The notes under the pieces: generated by a model
Database searches by the model: none
What the model was told of the DNA's origin: nothing
The model's input: the letters and a program-made list of their open reading frames with translations, nothing else
Position numbers and translations under genes: made by a program
Shown here: in pieces, positions 47,756 through 59,663 of the stretch
Layout: every line of letters starts with the position of its first letter
Position numbering within the stretch: position 1 is the stretch's first letter
Assembly (NCBI GenBank): GCA_036873135.1
Contig: JAPTYO010000008.1
Coordinates: 34,482,819 to 34,546,818, forward strand
DNA: 64,000 bases
Reading direction: 5' to 3'
Origin: Clarkia xantiana subsp. parviflora
Lineage: Eukaryota; Streptophyta; Magnoliopsida; Myrtales; Onagraceae

Positions 47756-48541
47756 TCATACAGACGCGTCCCCACAACCCAGTTCATCCAGGACGCAACA
47801 GGCATACTTCATGACGGCATCATGGGACTTGTGCACTGTCTTTGCAACGTACCCTTCTTGCTCGTATGACTTCTCGCCTCCAGCATAAAAGTCTCCATGG
47901 ATCACATGTACGTTTGCCATCTTTTCCGAATGAGATGCAATGTACGTCGTATTCTGGACTTCAAGGTCATGTTGTGCGGAAGGCACACTGCTTATTGGCA
48001 TGGAGGATGCAGCGGACATGTCTTTATGCAAATGCGAAAGATCCTGCTGACTTGTTGACGGCTTCTGCTTGTTGGCTGCGGTTTTCTTCCAACGAACATG
48101 ATTTCTTCTTTCTTCCGGTGGACTGACGTCATCAGGAAGAGGTTGATTGCGTGCCATAGCTTGTTGCTGCACTTCGTCAGCTGGCATCCTGTATGGGAAC
48201 TCTTCATTCATCTCCGTCCTTTACTTGAACTCGTGCACTGGTGCATTGTTCTGAACTTCGGGACCGCGCTGTGCGGAAGGCACATTTGCGGTTGGCACGG
48301 ATGAGATGGTAGATTCTGCATCTGGAATGTGAGAAGGTCCTGGTTGACTTCTCGTCAGCTTCGGCTTGCTTGCCCCCGCCTTCTTCGTACGTCTGCCTGT
48401 CATAGCTTGCGGTATAGAACGGCTTCTTGCTCGATTCCCACAGACGGCGCCAAGTGTTAAGGCCGGTTCCACCTGGGACACATCGGGTTGCTCTTCGCGA
48501 ACAGGTTGGATGTGCACGCAGGTACGGTCTCCTGTCAGCAC
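47756..48541 (-). pseudogene. Tat gag remnants
   Basis: Two minus-strand frames (48541-48221, 48211-47756). Near the end is VIHGDFYAGGEKSYEQEGYV, the gag-protease linker region also seen at 5376-5499 (VIHGGFAAGG) and near 24470. Two internal segments (SSVPSAQHDLEVQN and PSAQRGPEVQN) are a duplication. Capsid, protease core and pol are missing. Confidence 0.6.
48436..48452 (-). promoter_or_regulatory. Primer-binding site of third Tat element
   Basis: TGGCGCCGTCTGTGGGA on the minus strand, two bases from the LTR end at 48455; identical to the site at 7028-7044. Confidence 0.85.
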
Positions 48542-48666
48542 GTCAGGATCCGCGAACCTCGATCCTCGAACCCCGAACTTGGATTTGGCTCCAATCTCGG
48601 TCTCCTACACGTCGGGTCCTGCAAAACGGGCAATAACCAGCATGGAGAGGGGGGTGGTGCTGGTTG

Positions 48667-51044
48667 TATAGAGTATATAAGTTGATATGCTCACATTGCA
48701 TCTTGTTACTTACACTTGCATTTACTTCCATCATGTCATTAGATGATTGTATAAGGCTATTATATGGTGCATATATCATGTAGTACATGTTACATGGTAT
48801 ATGCACCTTGGTGCACCAAGATAGGCACATAGCATAGTTAGTCCTAGTTGGTGATCCTTATCACCTAGTATATATAGTTTACCTCTTGCATTGTAATCCC
48901 TAATCATCAATCAACAAATGATTCAACCTACTAAAGCTTTTATGGTATCAGAGCCACCTCAAATGGCGGCGCAACCACAAAGCTAAAGAAGGCCAAGTTT
49001 CTTCAAACTTTTGCCTTAACATTCACCTTGTTCAAGTGTGGATTGGCATATTCAGCTTCGTGGATCATCTTTTCTACTTCAAGAATCCATTTCTTACTTA
49101 AGAATGGACATCTAGTAAGTGGAATTTCAAGAACCCAACACGCATATATAGATCTGCACCTAGACTAAGCAAAGCCAAGATGACTTAGTACTAGTTTGCT
49201 TGTTCTTGAAGAATTCAACCTTGTTGAGCTGATTGCGTGTTTAATACTATCATATTCTGGAGTTTGTATTGCTTCTCTAGGTTTGGATATGGATTTTGAA
49301 CTTATTTCAGCTGCGCCTCTTGCTTGAAATCTGGATATTCATTGCTTGGATTCACTTACATACACATTGCTCGGCTGAGGAGTATTTGTGATTGCTTTGA
49401 GCTTTGTGTTCATACCTTGTTGAATTCTGAGTTTTCATCAATGGAGAATGGCTTCTAATCCATTTCTGTTGATATTCAAGCTTTGAACATCACGAAATTT
49501 GTTGCGGAATTGTACGGACAATACCTAAGAGTGAGCTGGATTTTGTCTTACTATCAATAACCTTGGTGTACTACCTTTGTTTGTAGTGCAACCTTGTGTA
49601 TGCCATTTTGTTTGGATTTCCGGCAGCTGATTTCTTGGATTTAGTTTCCCCTGATTCCATTTTAATACCTACTTGTGTTGCTTGGATTACAATATGGCTC
49701 AAGACACCAATGTTGATGACCCCCTTTACATACACCCCTCAGACACCACTGGCCATATGCTCATCCCTTTCCAACTCCAAGGGACCTCCAACTATCATGT
49801 TTGGAGCACCTCAATCAGGGAAGGCATGTTGGTTAAGAACAAGCTTGGCTTTATAGATGGCACATTCACAAGATTGGATGTTGATGTCAATGATAGAGTG
49901 AAATGGGATAGAGCAAATGCAATTGTCAAGGCATGGTTGAGGAATACTGTGGCCAAGGATTTGGTGAATGGCTTGGTCTACAACACAACTGCCTCTTCCA
50001 TTTGGAATGATTTGAAGGAGATGTTTGATAAAGTGGATGGCACACAAATCTTCCAATTAACAAGGGAGATTTACCAAACATCTCAAGGTGTGCTCTCCAT
50101 CACTGAATACTTTGCCAAAATGAAGCAACTCTGGGATGCTCTTGCTTCTATTGATGATTTGGATCTTCAATGTGCTGGGGACATTGCCATTGTTAATGAA
50201 CACAAGGAGAAGCAGAAGTTGATGGCATTCCTTTTGGGACTGAATGACTCCGATGGACACATTAGGAGCACCTTGCTAATGAGACAACCACTTCCTTCTC
50301 TTAGCATTGCCTTCTCTGTGTTGGTACAAGAAAAAAGCCAAAGGACAATCTCTGGATCCATTGGTGATGTGGGTGAGGCAACTGCCTTATTCACTGGAAA
50401 GCACCCACCCTATGGTGGTGGTAGAGGCAATGGAAGAGGATATGCAAGGGGAAGAGGCTTTGCAAGAGGCAATGGCATTGGAAGAGGAAATGGCTTTGGT
50501 AGAGGCAACTTTAACCCTTCAAGTGGGAGACCACTCAATACTTGTAACTATTGTGGCAAGAGAGGTCACATTGAGCTAGATTGCCACTTCACAAGACACC
50601 ATATTCAACAAGGAATCATTGGTGTCCATTACATTCCTTCAAAGGAACAACTTGCTGACTTGCTTACCAAGGCATTGGTAAAGAATCAGCACTTAGCTTT
50701 GCTAAAGCTATATGGAATCAAGGATGTCTTCCAAGAAAGAAGAGAAGAAGAAGAAAAGGATGGGAGAATATAGAGTATATAAGTTGATATGTTCACATTG
50801 CATCTTGTTACTTACACTTGCATTTACTTCCATCATGTCATTAGATGATTGTATAAGGCTATTATATGGTGCATATATCATGTAGTACATGTTACATGGT
50901 ATATGCACCTTGGTGCACCAAGATAGGCACATAGCATAGTTAGTCCTAGTTGGTGATCCTTATCACCTAGTATATATAGTTTACCTCTTGCATTGTAATC
51001 CCTAATCATCAATCAACAAATGATTCAACCTACTAAAGCTTTTA
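48667..51044 (+). mobile_element. Copia-type terminal-repeat gag element with TA...TA LTR ends
   Basis: 276-bp LTRs at 48667-48942 and 50769-51044 differ at one base by eye. They are flanked by GGTTG on both sides. TGGTATCAGAGC, complementary to initiator tRNA-Met and typical of copia, starts right after the left LTR (48943-48954). A long purine tract (50737-50768) precedes the right LTR. LTR ends are TATAGAG...CTTTTA, not TG...CA. The only gene is a gag with an RNase H tail. Confidence 0.93.
49694..50773 (+). CDS. Copia gag fused in frame to RNase H C-terminus
   Basis: I choose the Met at 49694 (MAQDTNVDD) over the upstream Met at 49673; 359 aa. Residues ~25-215 are the copia gag domain (GTSNYHVWSTSIREGML, IWNDLKEMFDKVDG, LTREIYQTSQGVLSITEYF, KMKQLWDAL, KLMAFLLGLND). 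A Gly/Arg-rich stretch follows, then the CCHC knuckle CNYCGKRGHIELDC. Immediately afterwards comes the copia RNase H end (VHYIPSKEQLADLLTKAL). Protease, integrase and RT are absent, with the frame preserved across the deletion. The stop codon TAG is formed by the first bases of the right LTR, and the C-terminal Glu/Lys codons are the polypurine tract. It probably makes a particle protein used with enzymes supplied in trans. Confidence 0.85.
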   Translation: MAQDTNVDDPLYIHPSDTTGHMLIPFQLQGTSNYHVWSTSIREGMLVKNKLGFIDGTFTRLDVDVNDRVKWDRANAIVKAWLRNTVAKDLVNGLVYNTTASSIWNDLKEMFDKVDGTQIFQLTREIYQTSQGVLSITEYFAKMKQLWDALASIDDLDLQCAGDIAIVNEHKEKQKLMAFLLGLNDSDGHIRSTLLMRQPLPSLSIAFSVLVQEKSQRTISGSIGDVGEATALFTGKHPPYGGGRGNGRGYARGRGFARGNGIGRGNGFGRGNFNPSSGRPLNTCNYCGKRGHIELDCHFTRHHIQQGIIGVHYIPSKEQLADLLTKALVKNQHLALLKLYGIKDVFQERREEEEKDGRI

Positions 51045-51572
51045 GGTTGAGCCCTCTCCGATGCTTAAGTCACAATCTAGAGAGAGAAAGTATGTAGAGA
51101 GAGGTCAGAGCACAAATAGCCAATTTGAGAGAGTTTCGAGTTCAGTTGTCAAATGGGAGGTCTAGGTCCCTATTTATAGGAAACCCGAGAACCGTACCTG
51201 GTTTTATGTGGTTCAATGCTGGTTTAAAGGAAAACGCTTACCGACATCGAGGTTAGCTATGTGCGCACTGACTTCTCATACTTAGTAAAAATAATAGGGT
51301 AAGCGTGCGGTGCCAGTCGACAGTCCGGACCATGTCGGATGTACGACATGGTCCGGATTACCGGGCGAATCGGACCAATCCGGACTGCCGATGCAATCCG
51401 GAAGTCCCGGTCCGGGTGCTGCGCGCATCCGGACCGTTTTGGACTCGGGGTGTCCGCGGTAAAATTCGTTTGTGGGTTTCGTCGTGTTTGCGAGGTCCGA
51501 AACGTAAATACGAACCTGAATTGGATAGATATCCATCACGTTCTTATCATGTTATTATAACATTCCCATGAA

Positions 51573-51608
51573 GACAACACGCACGCGCGTAGCGTGAGCA
51601 TGTATCTA
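51573..51608 (+). mobile_element. Possible Helitron 3' terminus
   Basis: CACGCACGCGCGTAGCGTG hairpin-like sequence followed by AGCATGTAT and CTAG. The sequence after it resembles that after the Helitron end at 45598. No 5' end assigned. Confidence 0.35.
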
Positions 51609-53479
51609 GCTAGTCTATATATAGTTATTTGGTTAGTTAATATAAGTAACTATGCTTACTATAAATAGTAAGTCTTGTACATTGTGATAATTGAGTTTGA
51701 GATAAATGAATAATTTCAGTTTCCCTTTTTCTTGTATCTCTAGGTTCATAATATTTAATATTTACAAATGATGAATTTAGTATATAAAAGGGAAAGATTT
51801 ATAAAGATATGAACTTTCTTGTTTTTATACTTAGAATTTCTAAATGGTATTAGAATTCCAAATGCATTATTTATTGTACGCAGTTAATAAAAAAAAAAAA
51901 ACCGACCCATGACTTAGTTTGACGAGAACATAAGTATAATTATTAGTTAAACAAAACACAAACTAAGAAAATGATCGATATGAATATTTTGGCACCGTTA
52001 AAATATGTCGTTCTATGTGTGAACTGATTCGTCTTTAACTACATCCACCAATTCTTTTTCTTCTATGTCCCATTTAGTTGGGCCCAATTCGAGATGCTAT
52101 TTTTTATGAGCACGGAATTAGAGACTTAACTGTCCAATTTCGAATAGAATCAAATTCCCAAAAGACGTGTCGTGGTGGTATATGGACATTTCAGGTGACC
52201 ACTCGTCATTTCAAGATAGTTTTCAGACATTTCTACCATGCTCTTCGAGCACCATGCTTTTTCCAATATTTTTTTTTATTTTTCTATTGCTCTAAAGGTA
52301 AACCCATAGGGAAATTGATGTTATTAATAGTATGATACACATCTTAGTTGTAGTTAAAAAAATTCATACTTTTTCATACTTTTAAAGTTTTACTTATGTT
52401 ACAATTAAGTCCACCATAGTATTAAAAAAAGCAAAAGCATGGTGCTTCAAGAGCATTGTAGAAAAATCCATAGCTTTCATAGCCCTTCCCCCGATGTAAT
52501 TATGTAGGAACCGTATTTAGAGTTGGTTTATCGAAATAAGTACTTTTCAAAATTTAAATATATAAATAAACACTCAGTTTTTTAAATTACAAATTTGAGT
52601 AAACCTTTGTATCTGATACAAGGGTTTAATAAGAGACTTCGATCAATCCCTCATATATACGAGGGTTTGGATCACAATCTAAAATAATAATAAAAAATCC
52701 AATTTTTAAAACAATATTTACAACATTTAAAAAAGGATTAAGAATTTATAAAATGTTTGAAATTTCACTAATATTGAAATTTTGTGTCTAATGTTAAAAT
52801 GGAGTGTCACAAGTTTCATTTTTATTGAAATTTGGTGTCTCAATGTGATTACTTTAGAGATGTCAATCCCGACGAAACCGACTGTCAAATTCGACATACC
52901 ATGCACGCTCCCTTCTCATCACCTTGTCGTTACCGTCACCTAAGAAGCTGACCACATCCGCGTAAGTAAATCTCGCTCCGTTGTCGCTGGAAATTACTCC
53001 ACACTACTCTATGGAAACCTTTTTTTTTTTATGTTCAAGTTTTGGGGAAAATTTGGCGAATTTTTGAAAAGTAAAGAGTGATGAATTATGAGTGGATGAG
53101 TGGGTTGATGAAAATGATTGAATGAAGAGGAAAATATGTGTGGAGACATCAAATTTCAACAAAAATGAAACATGAGACTGTCCATTTTAACATTTCAAAC
53201 TTCAGACACCAAATTTTAACATTGGTAACACTTCAGAGAGTTTATAGGTTCTTAACTCTTAAAAAAATATTCCAACCTTTAAAAAAATCAAGTCTTGAGT
53301 GCAGTCTTGTTCTCAAAAGACACACACTTCTGGAAATGATCTTCAACAGATGATGATTGCCATCTGCTAACCTCCCAATCATTGCAGTCAAACTTACAAA
53401 TTCAATCAACTGAAACAAACTCAGGGGGAGGTTTCCTAAAAATAATTTGTTGGGCTTCGTTGGAGAAGCCAATTTCCAC
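51609..53479. other. Intergenic, nothing recognised
   Basis: AT-rich, no conserved frame on either strand. 52800-53240 has loosely repeated phrases (AAATTTTGGTGTC-type) suggestive of an old MITE. Confidence 0.45.
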
Positions 53480-54096
53480 AATTTATATTTCTATGTTTTG
53501 AATTTTACAATTTAATCCTTATTGTTTTCTCCGGTCACCACAAAAGTCCGTCAGCCACTACCCATGACCCGCGACCACCACCTAAGACCGGCGACCACCA
53601 CCCAAGGCCGCCAACCACCACGAATCGGAGCCGGCAACCACGAATAGGGGACGACCACCACGAATAAGGGCCGGCCACCAACAAATCGCGGCCGGCTAGC
53701 CTCAATTTGGTGGTGGCCTCCACCCAAATCGGGGCAGCAGCTCCAATTGGGGTTGCTGGCCACTACATAGGGGTCGGCCACCACCGGTTGGGGTGGTGGC
53801 CGGCACCAATTGGTTGTGGTTGGACCCAAATGGTGGCTACCGGCCTGATTGGGGCTGGTCGACCGCGATTTGGTGGTGGTCGGCCCGGATTTGGTTGTGG
53901 TCGGCCCAGATTCGTTGTGGCCGGCCCTTATTCGTGGTTGCCGGCTCTGATTCGTGGTGGTTGACGGCCTTGGGCGGTGGTCGCCGGTCTTAGCTGGTGG
54001 TCGCGGGCCATGGGTGGTGGCTGACGGACTTTGGTGGTGACCGGAGAAAACAATAGGATTTAAATTGTAAAATTCAAAACATAGAAATATAAATTT
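53480..54096. mobile_element. Long perfect-armed inverted repeat (fold-back element)
   Basis: The arms 53480-~53770 and ~53820-54096 are inverse complements with few differences. The outer part is AAATTTATATTTCTATGTTT and the inner part GGTGGTGGTCGCCGG-like blocks. The loop is under 60 bases. Long frames on both strands (53551-54114 minus, 53707-53964 plus) follow from the repeat. It shares the GGTGGTGGTCGCCGG theme with 7750-8231 and 17503-18300 but has different outer ends. Confidence 0.85.
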
Positions 54097-54202
54097 GAGG
54101 ACTAAATTGAACAAAATACAACTATTTAATGATTAACCGTTGAGTAACGGATGCACAAAAAATAAACAAGATGCAAACATACGGTACCAAAAGCTTACAA
54201 AA

Positions 54203-54946
54203 TCTATATATAATATAATTCTAATAGATTGCGTAGATTGTTGACAAGTAATGAAATGAAGCAGTTACATGTCCATATCAAAACATCTTATTGGTCCACA
54301 TCAATTTATATTTCTCGCTGATGAGAGGGCATTGCCATGTGTATATCTATAGTGAGCTAGAATTGCTCCAAAGCATCACATTCAATCTTACAAGCCGTTT
54401 TATTTTTTATGTAAGTTTCATTCATGAATTAATGCTAATTCAGTTTCTTAATTTTTTATCATAAATTTAGCACTACCCAAGAAAAAAATAAATACAAAGA
54501 AATTGATCAACCTTAAAAGAAGTCAGCATACATTTGTGGCCATTTATCTCGAATGTGATTTCTTCTGCGCAATCTATTTATATATAATATAATTCTAATA
54601 GATTGCGCAGATTGTTGACAAGTAATGAAATAAGCAGTTACATGTCCAAATCAAAACATTTTATTGGTCCACATCAATTTATATTTCTCGCTGATGAGAT
54701 GGCATTGCCATGTGTATATCTATAGTGAGCTAGAATTGCTCCAAAGCATCACATTCAATCTTACAAGTCGTTTTATTTTTTATGTAAGTTTCATTCATGA
54801 ATTAATGCTAATTCAGTTTCTTAATTTTTTATCATAAAATTTAGCACTACCCAAGAAAAAAATAAATACAAAGAAATTGATCAACCTTAAAAGAAGTCAG
54901 CATACATTTGTGGCCATTTATCTCGAATGTGATTTCTTCTGCGCAA
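54203..54946 (+). repeat. Helitron 5' end region, tandemly duplicated
   Basis: Two ~370-bp copies (54203-54572, 54573-54946), each starting ATC-TATATATAATATAATTC and including TAGATTGCG-AGATTGTTGACAAG. They are nearly identical. The start resembles the Helitron start at 55438. No CTAG terminus is seen after the second copy. Confidence 0.75.
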
Positions 54947-55437
54947 TTAGTTATGCTCATATTGCTTGACGAATAACATTACATCTACGCAACTACTAAA
55001 TGACTCTAATGGAAACTATTAATCTGACCTCTGCCTCGAATAAGCTTACCCTCAAAAGTACCACAATTCGATCTTCCAGCTTTTTTACTTACTATTTTTT
55101 TCAATTCTCTTTGAATAATCTTTGACCAGTAAGTTGAGGCCCATGAAATAACACATTCGGCTCCAATCCAATGGCAATGCGTGATGCTCCTCTCTCTTCC
55201 AGGAAGACTAAGGGATGCAACTTTGTAGGTTAGGATTCATTTCGTGAGTGCTTTCACTTTCTTCGTACTAACTTGATCGCTTCCAATTAGACTAAAACAT
55301 GGAGTTTAGATGAAGTTAGACAAATGATCATCAAGGTACTAGAAATCTTATCATAAATTGTTTATATAAGTGTGTAATGACGAATCACCAAGGTATAAAT
55401 ACATATTATATGATAATTACGCTCAAGAATGAATGAA
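54947..55437. other. Intergenic, nothing recognised
   Basis: AT-rich spacer between the Helitron-end duplication and the next Helitron; no reading frame of note. Confidence 0.45.
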
Positions 55438-55544
55438 TCTATCTATCTATCTATAATATAATTTCAAAGAAACTTATAGATTGTTGACACCTAATAAAAT
55501 TAGGCAATGCCATGTCAAAATGAAACTATTTAATTGGTACACCT

Positions 55545-56198
55545 TGTTGGTACAATTTCTTTTGGATAGCGTACAAGCGTCGAATATCACGAACCACAAA
55601 CGAATCGAACCTCGAACAAACTCACGAACTTAAACACGAGCACGTACAAATCGAACCGACTAATCTGGAATCACGAACAAATGTAAGCGGGTATGGGTTT
55701 AGAGGCGCGTAATAGTCGCTTTCCGAAAAGTGATATTTGCCCCCACTCGGAAAGAGTTTGCTATTGGGTTTCCGGCAAGTCACTCCCGAGGATACAACTA
55801 AACCCTAAAGTCGACGATTAGCAAATCTCGAAGACCTCACTTAAGAACTTCTCTCGGAAATGTTAATTGAACACACAATTTGTGGGACCCTAATCACTTA
55901 TGAGTATAGATGATTAGATTTTTCTTAGTCTCATCGGATTCACTTGGAAGCATGCCTATTTATAGGCATATTTGGAAGTGTCGAACTGACACAATCATGG
56001 CGCCAGAATAAGAAGCATTGCTTCGGTTCAACATAGTTTCAAATCTTCATGTGCCAAGCAGTGCTTCTAGAAGTAATCTTGTATTTTGGCGCCAATTTCA
56101 CATGCATGGATCTGACTATTACCCACGTGCCAAGATAGCATGTACATGTGTATATAAAATACATAATCATATATTACAATCTAATCAAAATTCCAACA
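55545..56198 (-). repeat. 3' LTR of LARD-like element
   Basis: On the plus strand TGTTGGTACAATTTC to AAAATTCCAACA; the polypurine tract lies just inside at 56199-56210. Confidence 0.92.
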
Positions 56199-58457
56199 AT
56201 CCCCCACTTAGATTGTAATATACCATGTCTATCAATATCTGATAATTCATGCCTAGGTGAAGGTGTCTTTCGACTTGAACCTTCACTTAGTGTAAATATT
56301 TCAAAGTTCTAACGAAATCATCGGTGAAACGAAGTCTTGAACCGTGATTCCTATGTGTTAAAACCGGAAATACCACACACATAAAACTATCCAGCTCCTC
56401 AAGAAGTTCATTAAGTATATCCAGCACTATTATGCCCTTGTGCTCCATCCCGGTTTCATGAACATTTACAAAAGGTCTACTCTTTTGCTAGGAGCGGGAC
56501 CACTCCCTATGTTCATATAGGTGAAATTCCAGATAACCAGCCCCTGTTATTATAGGCTCTACGGAACTTCATTAAGAGAATTAACCTCTCATCCTCCTTT
56601 CCATAACAGTTTTCCGCCACTTAACAATAACTTGTTACCCATTAAACCTTTAATCTATGGGTAGTACTAGAGGAAAGGTTGGGTTCCCATTACCGGTGAC
56701 TTTGTCCGAATGATTTAAACCTCATTCCATTAGCCATTTAAATAAATCTCTCGCGAGTCGTTTGATAAATAGATTGGCTAAGTTTCCCATGATTTTATGC
56801 GATTTAACTCAATCGTCTTACCCATCATGTTTTAGACGTGTAAGTCTACTATGCATTCTAGTTGTACAACCTTATACACGATCGTTTACACATTTGTTGA
56901 GCAAGTAGTAATACTTAATAATCCAAGATGTATTTATTGATACTTCCTTTTGAATAAATATCTATTCAAAACTTCCACCAGTTATCAAACTAGTTAACCA
57001 TAGTCAATTTTACTATGAAATCTCATACTCAATTTCCGAGTACATTTATATTAACATGAATAGTAATCCTGATACATCAAGTATCAATATAACTTGTCAT
57101 ATATAGCCCCCACTATTCTCAACACTTTTACCATGAACATTAATTAGCTTAGTAAGCGTCTGCATGTGATAATGCTTCACTATTGTCATTTGACTATTTA
57201 ACTTATTTCTGATGTCATTAAATTCACTGACTTTATTTTCCGTTCATGCATTTAACTTCCGTATCTATATACGTCTTTGTAATGGGTCGTATTTAACATT
57301 AAATATGAACCGAAATATTTCGAACTAAGCCGAAGGTACTAGTACCATCCTTATCTTTTGTATCCTCATTTGTATGATCATGTTCCATTATAACATAGTT
57401 ATTCACTCGGTCCATCAAGAACTAAGCTAACGAAAATTTAACCGACGATATATATATCCAACCATGATTATTCACATATAAATTCACCACAATTATCACA
57501 TTGTGGTCTAAATATTTGCACAAAAATCTAATATAAGCCAACGTTTCATATTCAAATGAAAGTGTCGAAGCAACAAGTTTAATTATCCCAATATATATTA
57601 TCATATATAAGCCAACATTATCCGACTTAACCGTCATTAATGGATCACCGACAATGACCGTTTTCTTTCGTAAAATTTACGCACCAACATATACCGACTT
57701 AACCAGCAACATTCTAACTTTATCGAAATTCCGAATTAACTATCATTGAATCCATCATTATCCTTGGATCAAATAATCATTAAATTGATTGTGCTCAACT
57801 CTTTTGTACATTTATTATTTCTTGGAACCGGGACTTTGAGTTAAGAGTAGGAGCAACCGATCGATTAACGATTTTGCAAGTCAACTTCAAGTTATCCGAT
57901 AAGGGACATGAAATCGGCGAACCAACATATTTTATCTGATATGCGACTTTGATTCAATCATAAATCATAAAATTTGGGACATCAAGCCAACTATGATTTA
58001 TACGATTCGGGACATTTAGCCAACATGAGTTATCCGAGATAACTTTTTATATGATACGGGACCATCGAAAACATGATATATTAAAACTGATTTACATTTA
58101 CCCCTTTGACTTGTTCTTACATATCCGCAATTATACATCAGATTCTAATTAATTGATATCCAACCGTGATTCATGAAACAAAATGAATATTACCATAAGT
58201 AGATAAACTTGAGTGTGAAATTAAAATATAAAACTTCGACAAAACAAAATAATCACTATTGAGATTTGAATAATCATATATTCCACAAAATACAACAGAT
58301 TGTATAATTTGAAATAGTAAAGAAACACCGATGATTGTTTTACTGTCGATTAAGTACTAAACAATGGATCAGTGCCATATATACCACTAACTTGAATTTA
58401 GCACTTATACATGTTCGCCGTCCCTTAAAATTAAGTGTACAAACCACGTAGTTTTCT

Positions 58458-58994
58458 TTACAACCTTCGTTTATGATCACGTTGTAAGTGTACATGCTGG
58501 ATTTTAATCCGCTCAGTAATATCATTAAGCCAAGAAAATGGAAGTGAACTTCCATATCCAAGTACCCACTTAGCATCGCCCATAATTTTAGCCATTTCAG
58601 TCATAACCTCCAAGTTGTTTGGAAATTCCACCGTTTTAGACATGTTCTCAATTCGTTCACGAGCCGCTTTTCGCATTTCCTCTCGCCAACACATCTTTGC
58701 TTGTAAACCAGATTCATTGGTTTTGGAAATTTTCCTTTTCATCGTTTTACGATTACCGCCCGGTGTAATTTTCACCGAATTCGTAGGGAGATTCCTTTCA
58801 CTAAGAAACTGTTGGCTCTTTCGAATTATACCATCGAATTGATGCTTTAGCCATTCAACACGAGAATCTCGTTGATCACCAACATTCACATTCTCCGTGA
58901 CCTGGCTGTTTTCACCTAGTTCATCGCCATCATCCGAGACATTCCTCGATTGGCGGTGTTCGCTTGAATATGACTGTCGTTTGAACTCCATCAA
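58458..58994 (-). CDS. Unrecognised 178-aa ORF of LARD-like element
   Basis: It starts 15 bp inside the 5' LTR end, where gag would be. Residues 1-50 are acidic and Ser/Asn-rich. 50-130 are basic (GGNRKTMKRKISKTNE). 130-178 contain a WVLGYGSSLPFSWLNDI segment. No zinc knuckle, no protease. It may be a degenerate gag or a captured fragment; I do not recognise a family. Codon preservation over 178 residues next to a relatively young LTR suggests recent function. Confidence 0.45.
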   Translation of the reverse strand: MMEFKRQSYSSEHRQSRNVSDDGDELGENSQVTENVNVGDQRDSRVEWLKHQFDGIIRKSQQFLSERNLPTNSVKITPGGNRKTMKRKISKTNESGLQAKMCWREEMRKAARERIENMSKTVEFPNNLEVMTEMAKIMGDAKWVLGYGSSLPFSWLNDITERIKIQHVHLQRDHKRRL

Positions 58995-59009
58995 ATATCA
59001 CTTTTCGAT

Positions 59010-59663
59010 TGTTGGTACAATTTCTTTTGGATAGAGTAAAAGCGTCGAATATCACGAACCACGAACGAATCGAACCTCGAACAAACTCACGAACTTAAAC
59101 ACGAGCACGTACAAATCGAACCGACTAATCTGGAATCACGAACAAATGTAAGCGGGTATGGGTTTAGAGGCGCGTAATAGTCGCTTTCCGAAAAGTGATA
59201 TTTGCCCCCACTCGAAAAGAGTTTGCTATTGGGTTTCCGGCAAGTCACTCCCGAGGATACAACTAAACCCTAAAGTCGACGATTAGCAAATCTCGAAGAC
59301 CTCACTTAAGAACTTCTCTCGGAAATGTTAATTGAACACACAATTTGTGGGACCCTAATCACTTATGAGTATAGATGATTAGATTTTTCTTAGTCTCATC
59401 GGATTCACTTGGAAGCATGCCTATTTATAGGCATATTTGGAAGTGTCGAACTGACACAATCATGGAGCCAAAATAAGAAGCATTGCTTCGGTTCAACATA
59501 GTTTCAAATCTTCATGTGCCAAGCAGTGCTTCTAGAAGTAATCTTGTATTTTGGCGCCAATTTCACATGCATGCATCTGACTATTACCCACGTGCCAAGA
59601 TAGCATGTACATGTGTATATAAAATACATAATCATATATTACAATCTAATCAAAATTCCAACA
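59010..59663 (-). repeat. 5' LTR of LARD-like element
   Basis: Same ends as the partner LTR; followed on the right by the CACCT duplication at 59664-59668. Confidence 0.92.

Larger units (their letters stand above)
48455..51562 (-). repeat. Tat 5' LTR interrupted by gag-only element
   Basis: On the plus strand it runs TGTTAAGG (48455) to TTATTATAACA (51562). Removal of 48667-51044 and one GGTTG copy gives an LTR of about 725 bp. TATA box CCTATAAATAGG on the minus strand near 51170. The partner LTR is not identified. Confidence 0.75.
55545..59663 (-). mobile_element. Pol-less LTR retrotransposon (LARD-like)
   Basis: 654-bp LTRs at 55545-56198 and 59010-59663, flanked by CACCT on both sides. 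They differ at about seven positions by eye (~1%). Minus orientation is indicated by the polypurine tract AAGTGGGGGAT ending at the left LTR and by TATAAATAGG in the LTRs. The 2.8 kb interior has one ORF (58458-58994) and no recognised gag or pol, so it is non-autonomous. Confidence 0.92.

Noticed and set aside
47443..47814. Arg-rich ORFs (RHRRLLRRNRLS)
   Set aside because: Encoded by short tandem DNA repeats after a Tat LTR end.
48543..50932. Minus-strand ORF starting MCLSWCTKVHI found twice
   Set aside because: It is the same LTR sequence of the gag-only element read in reverse.
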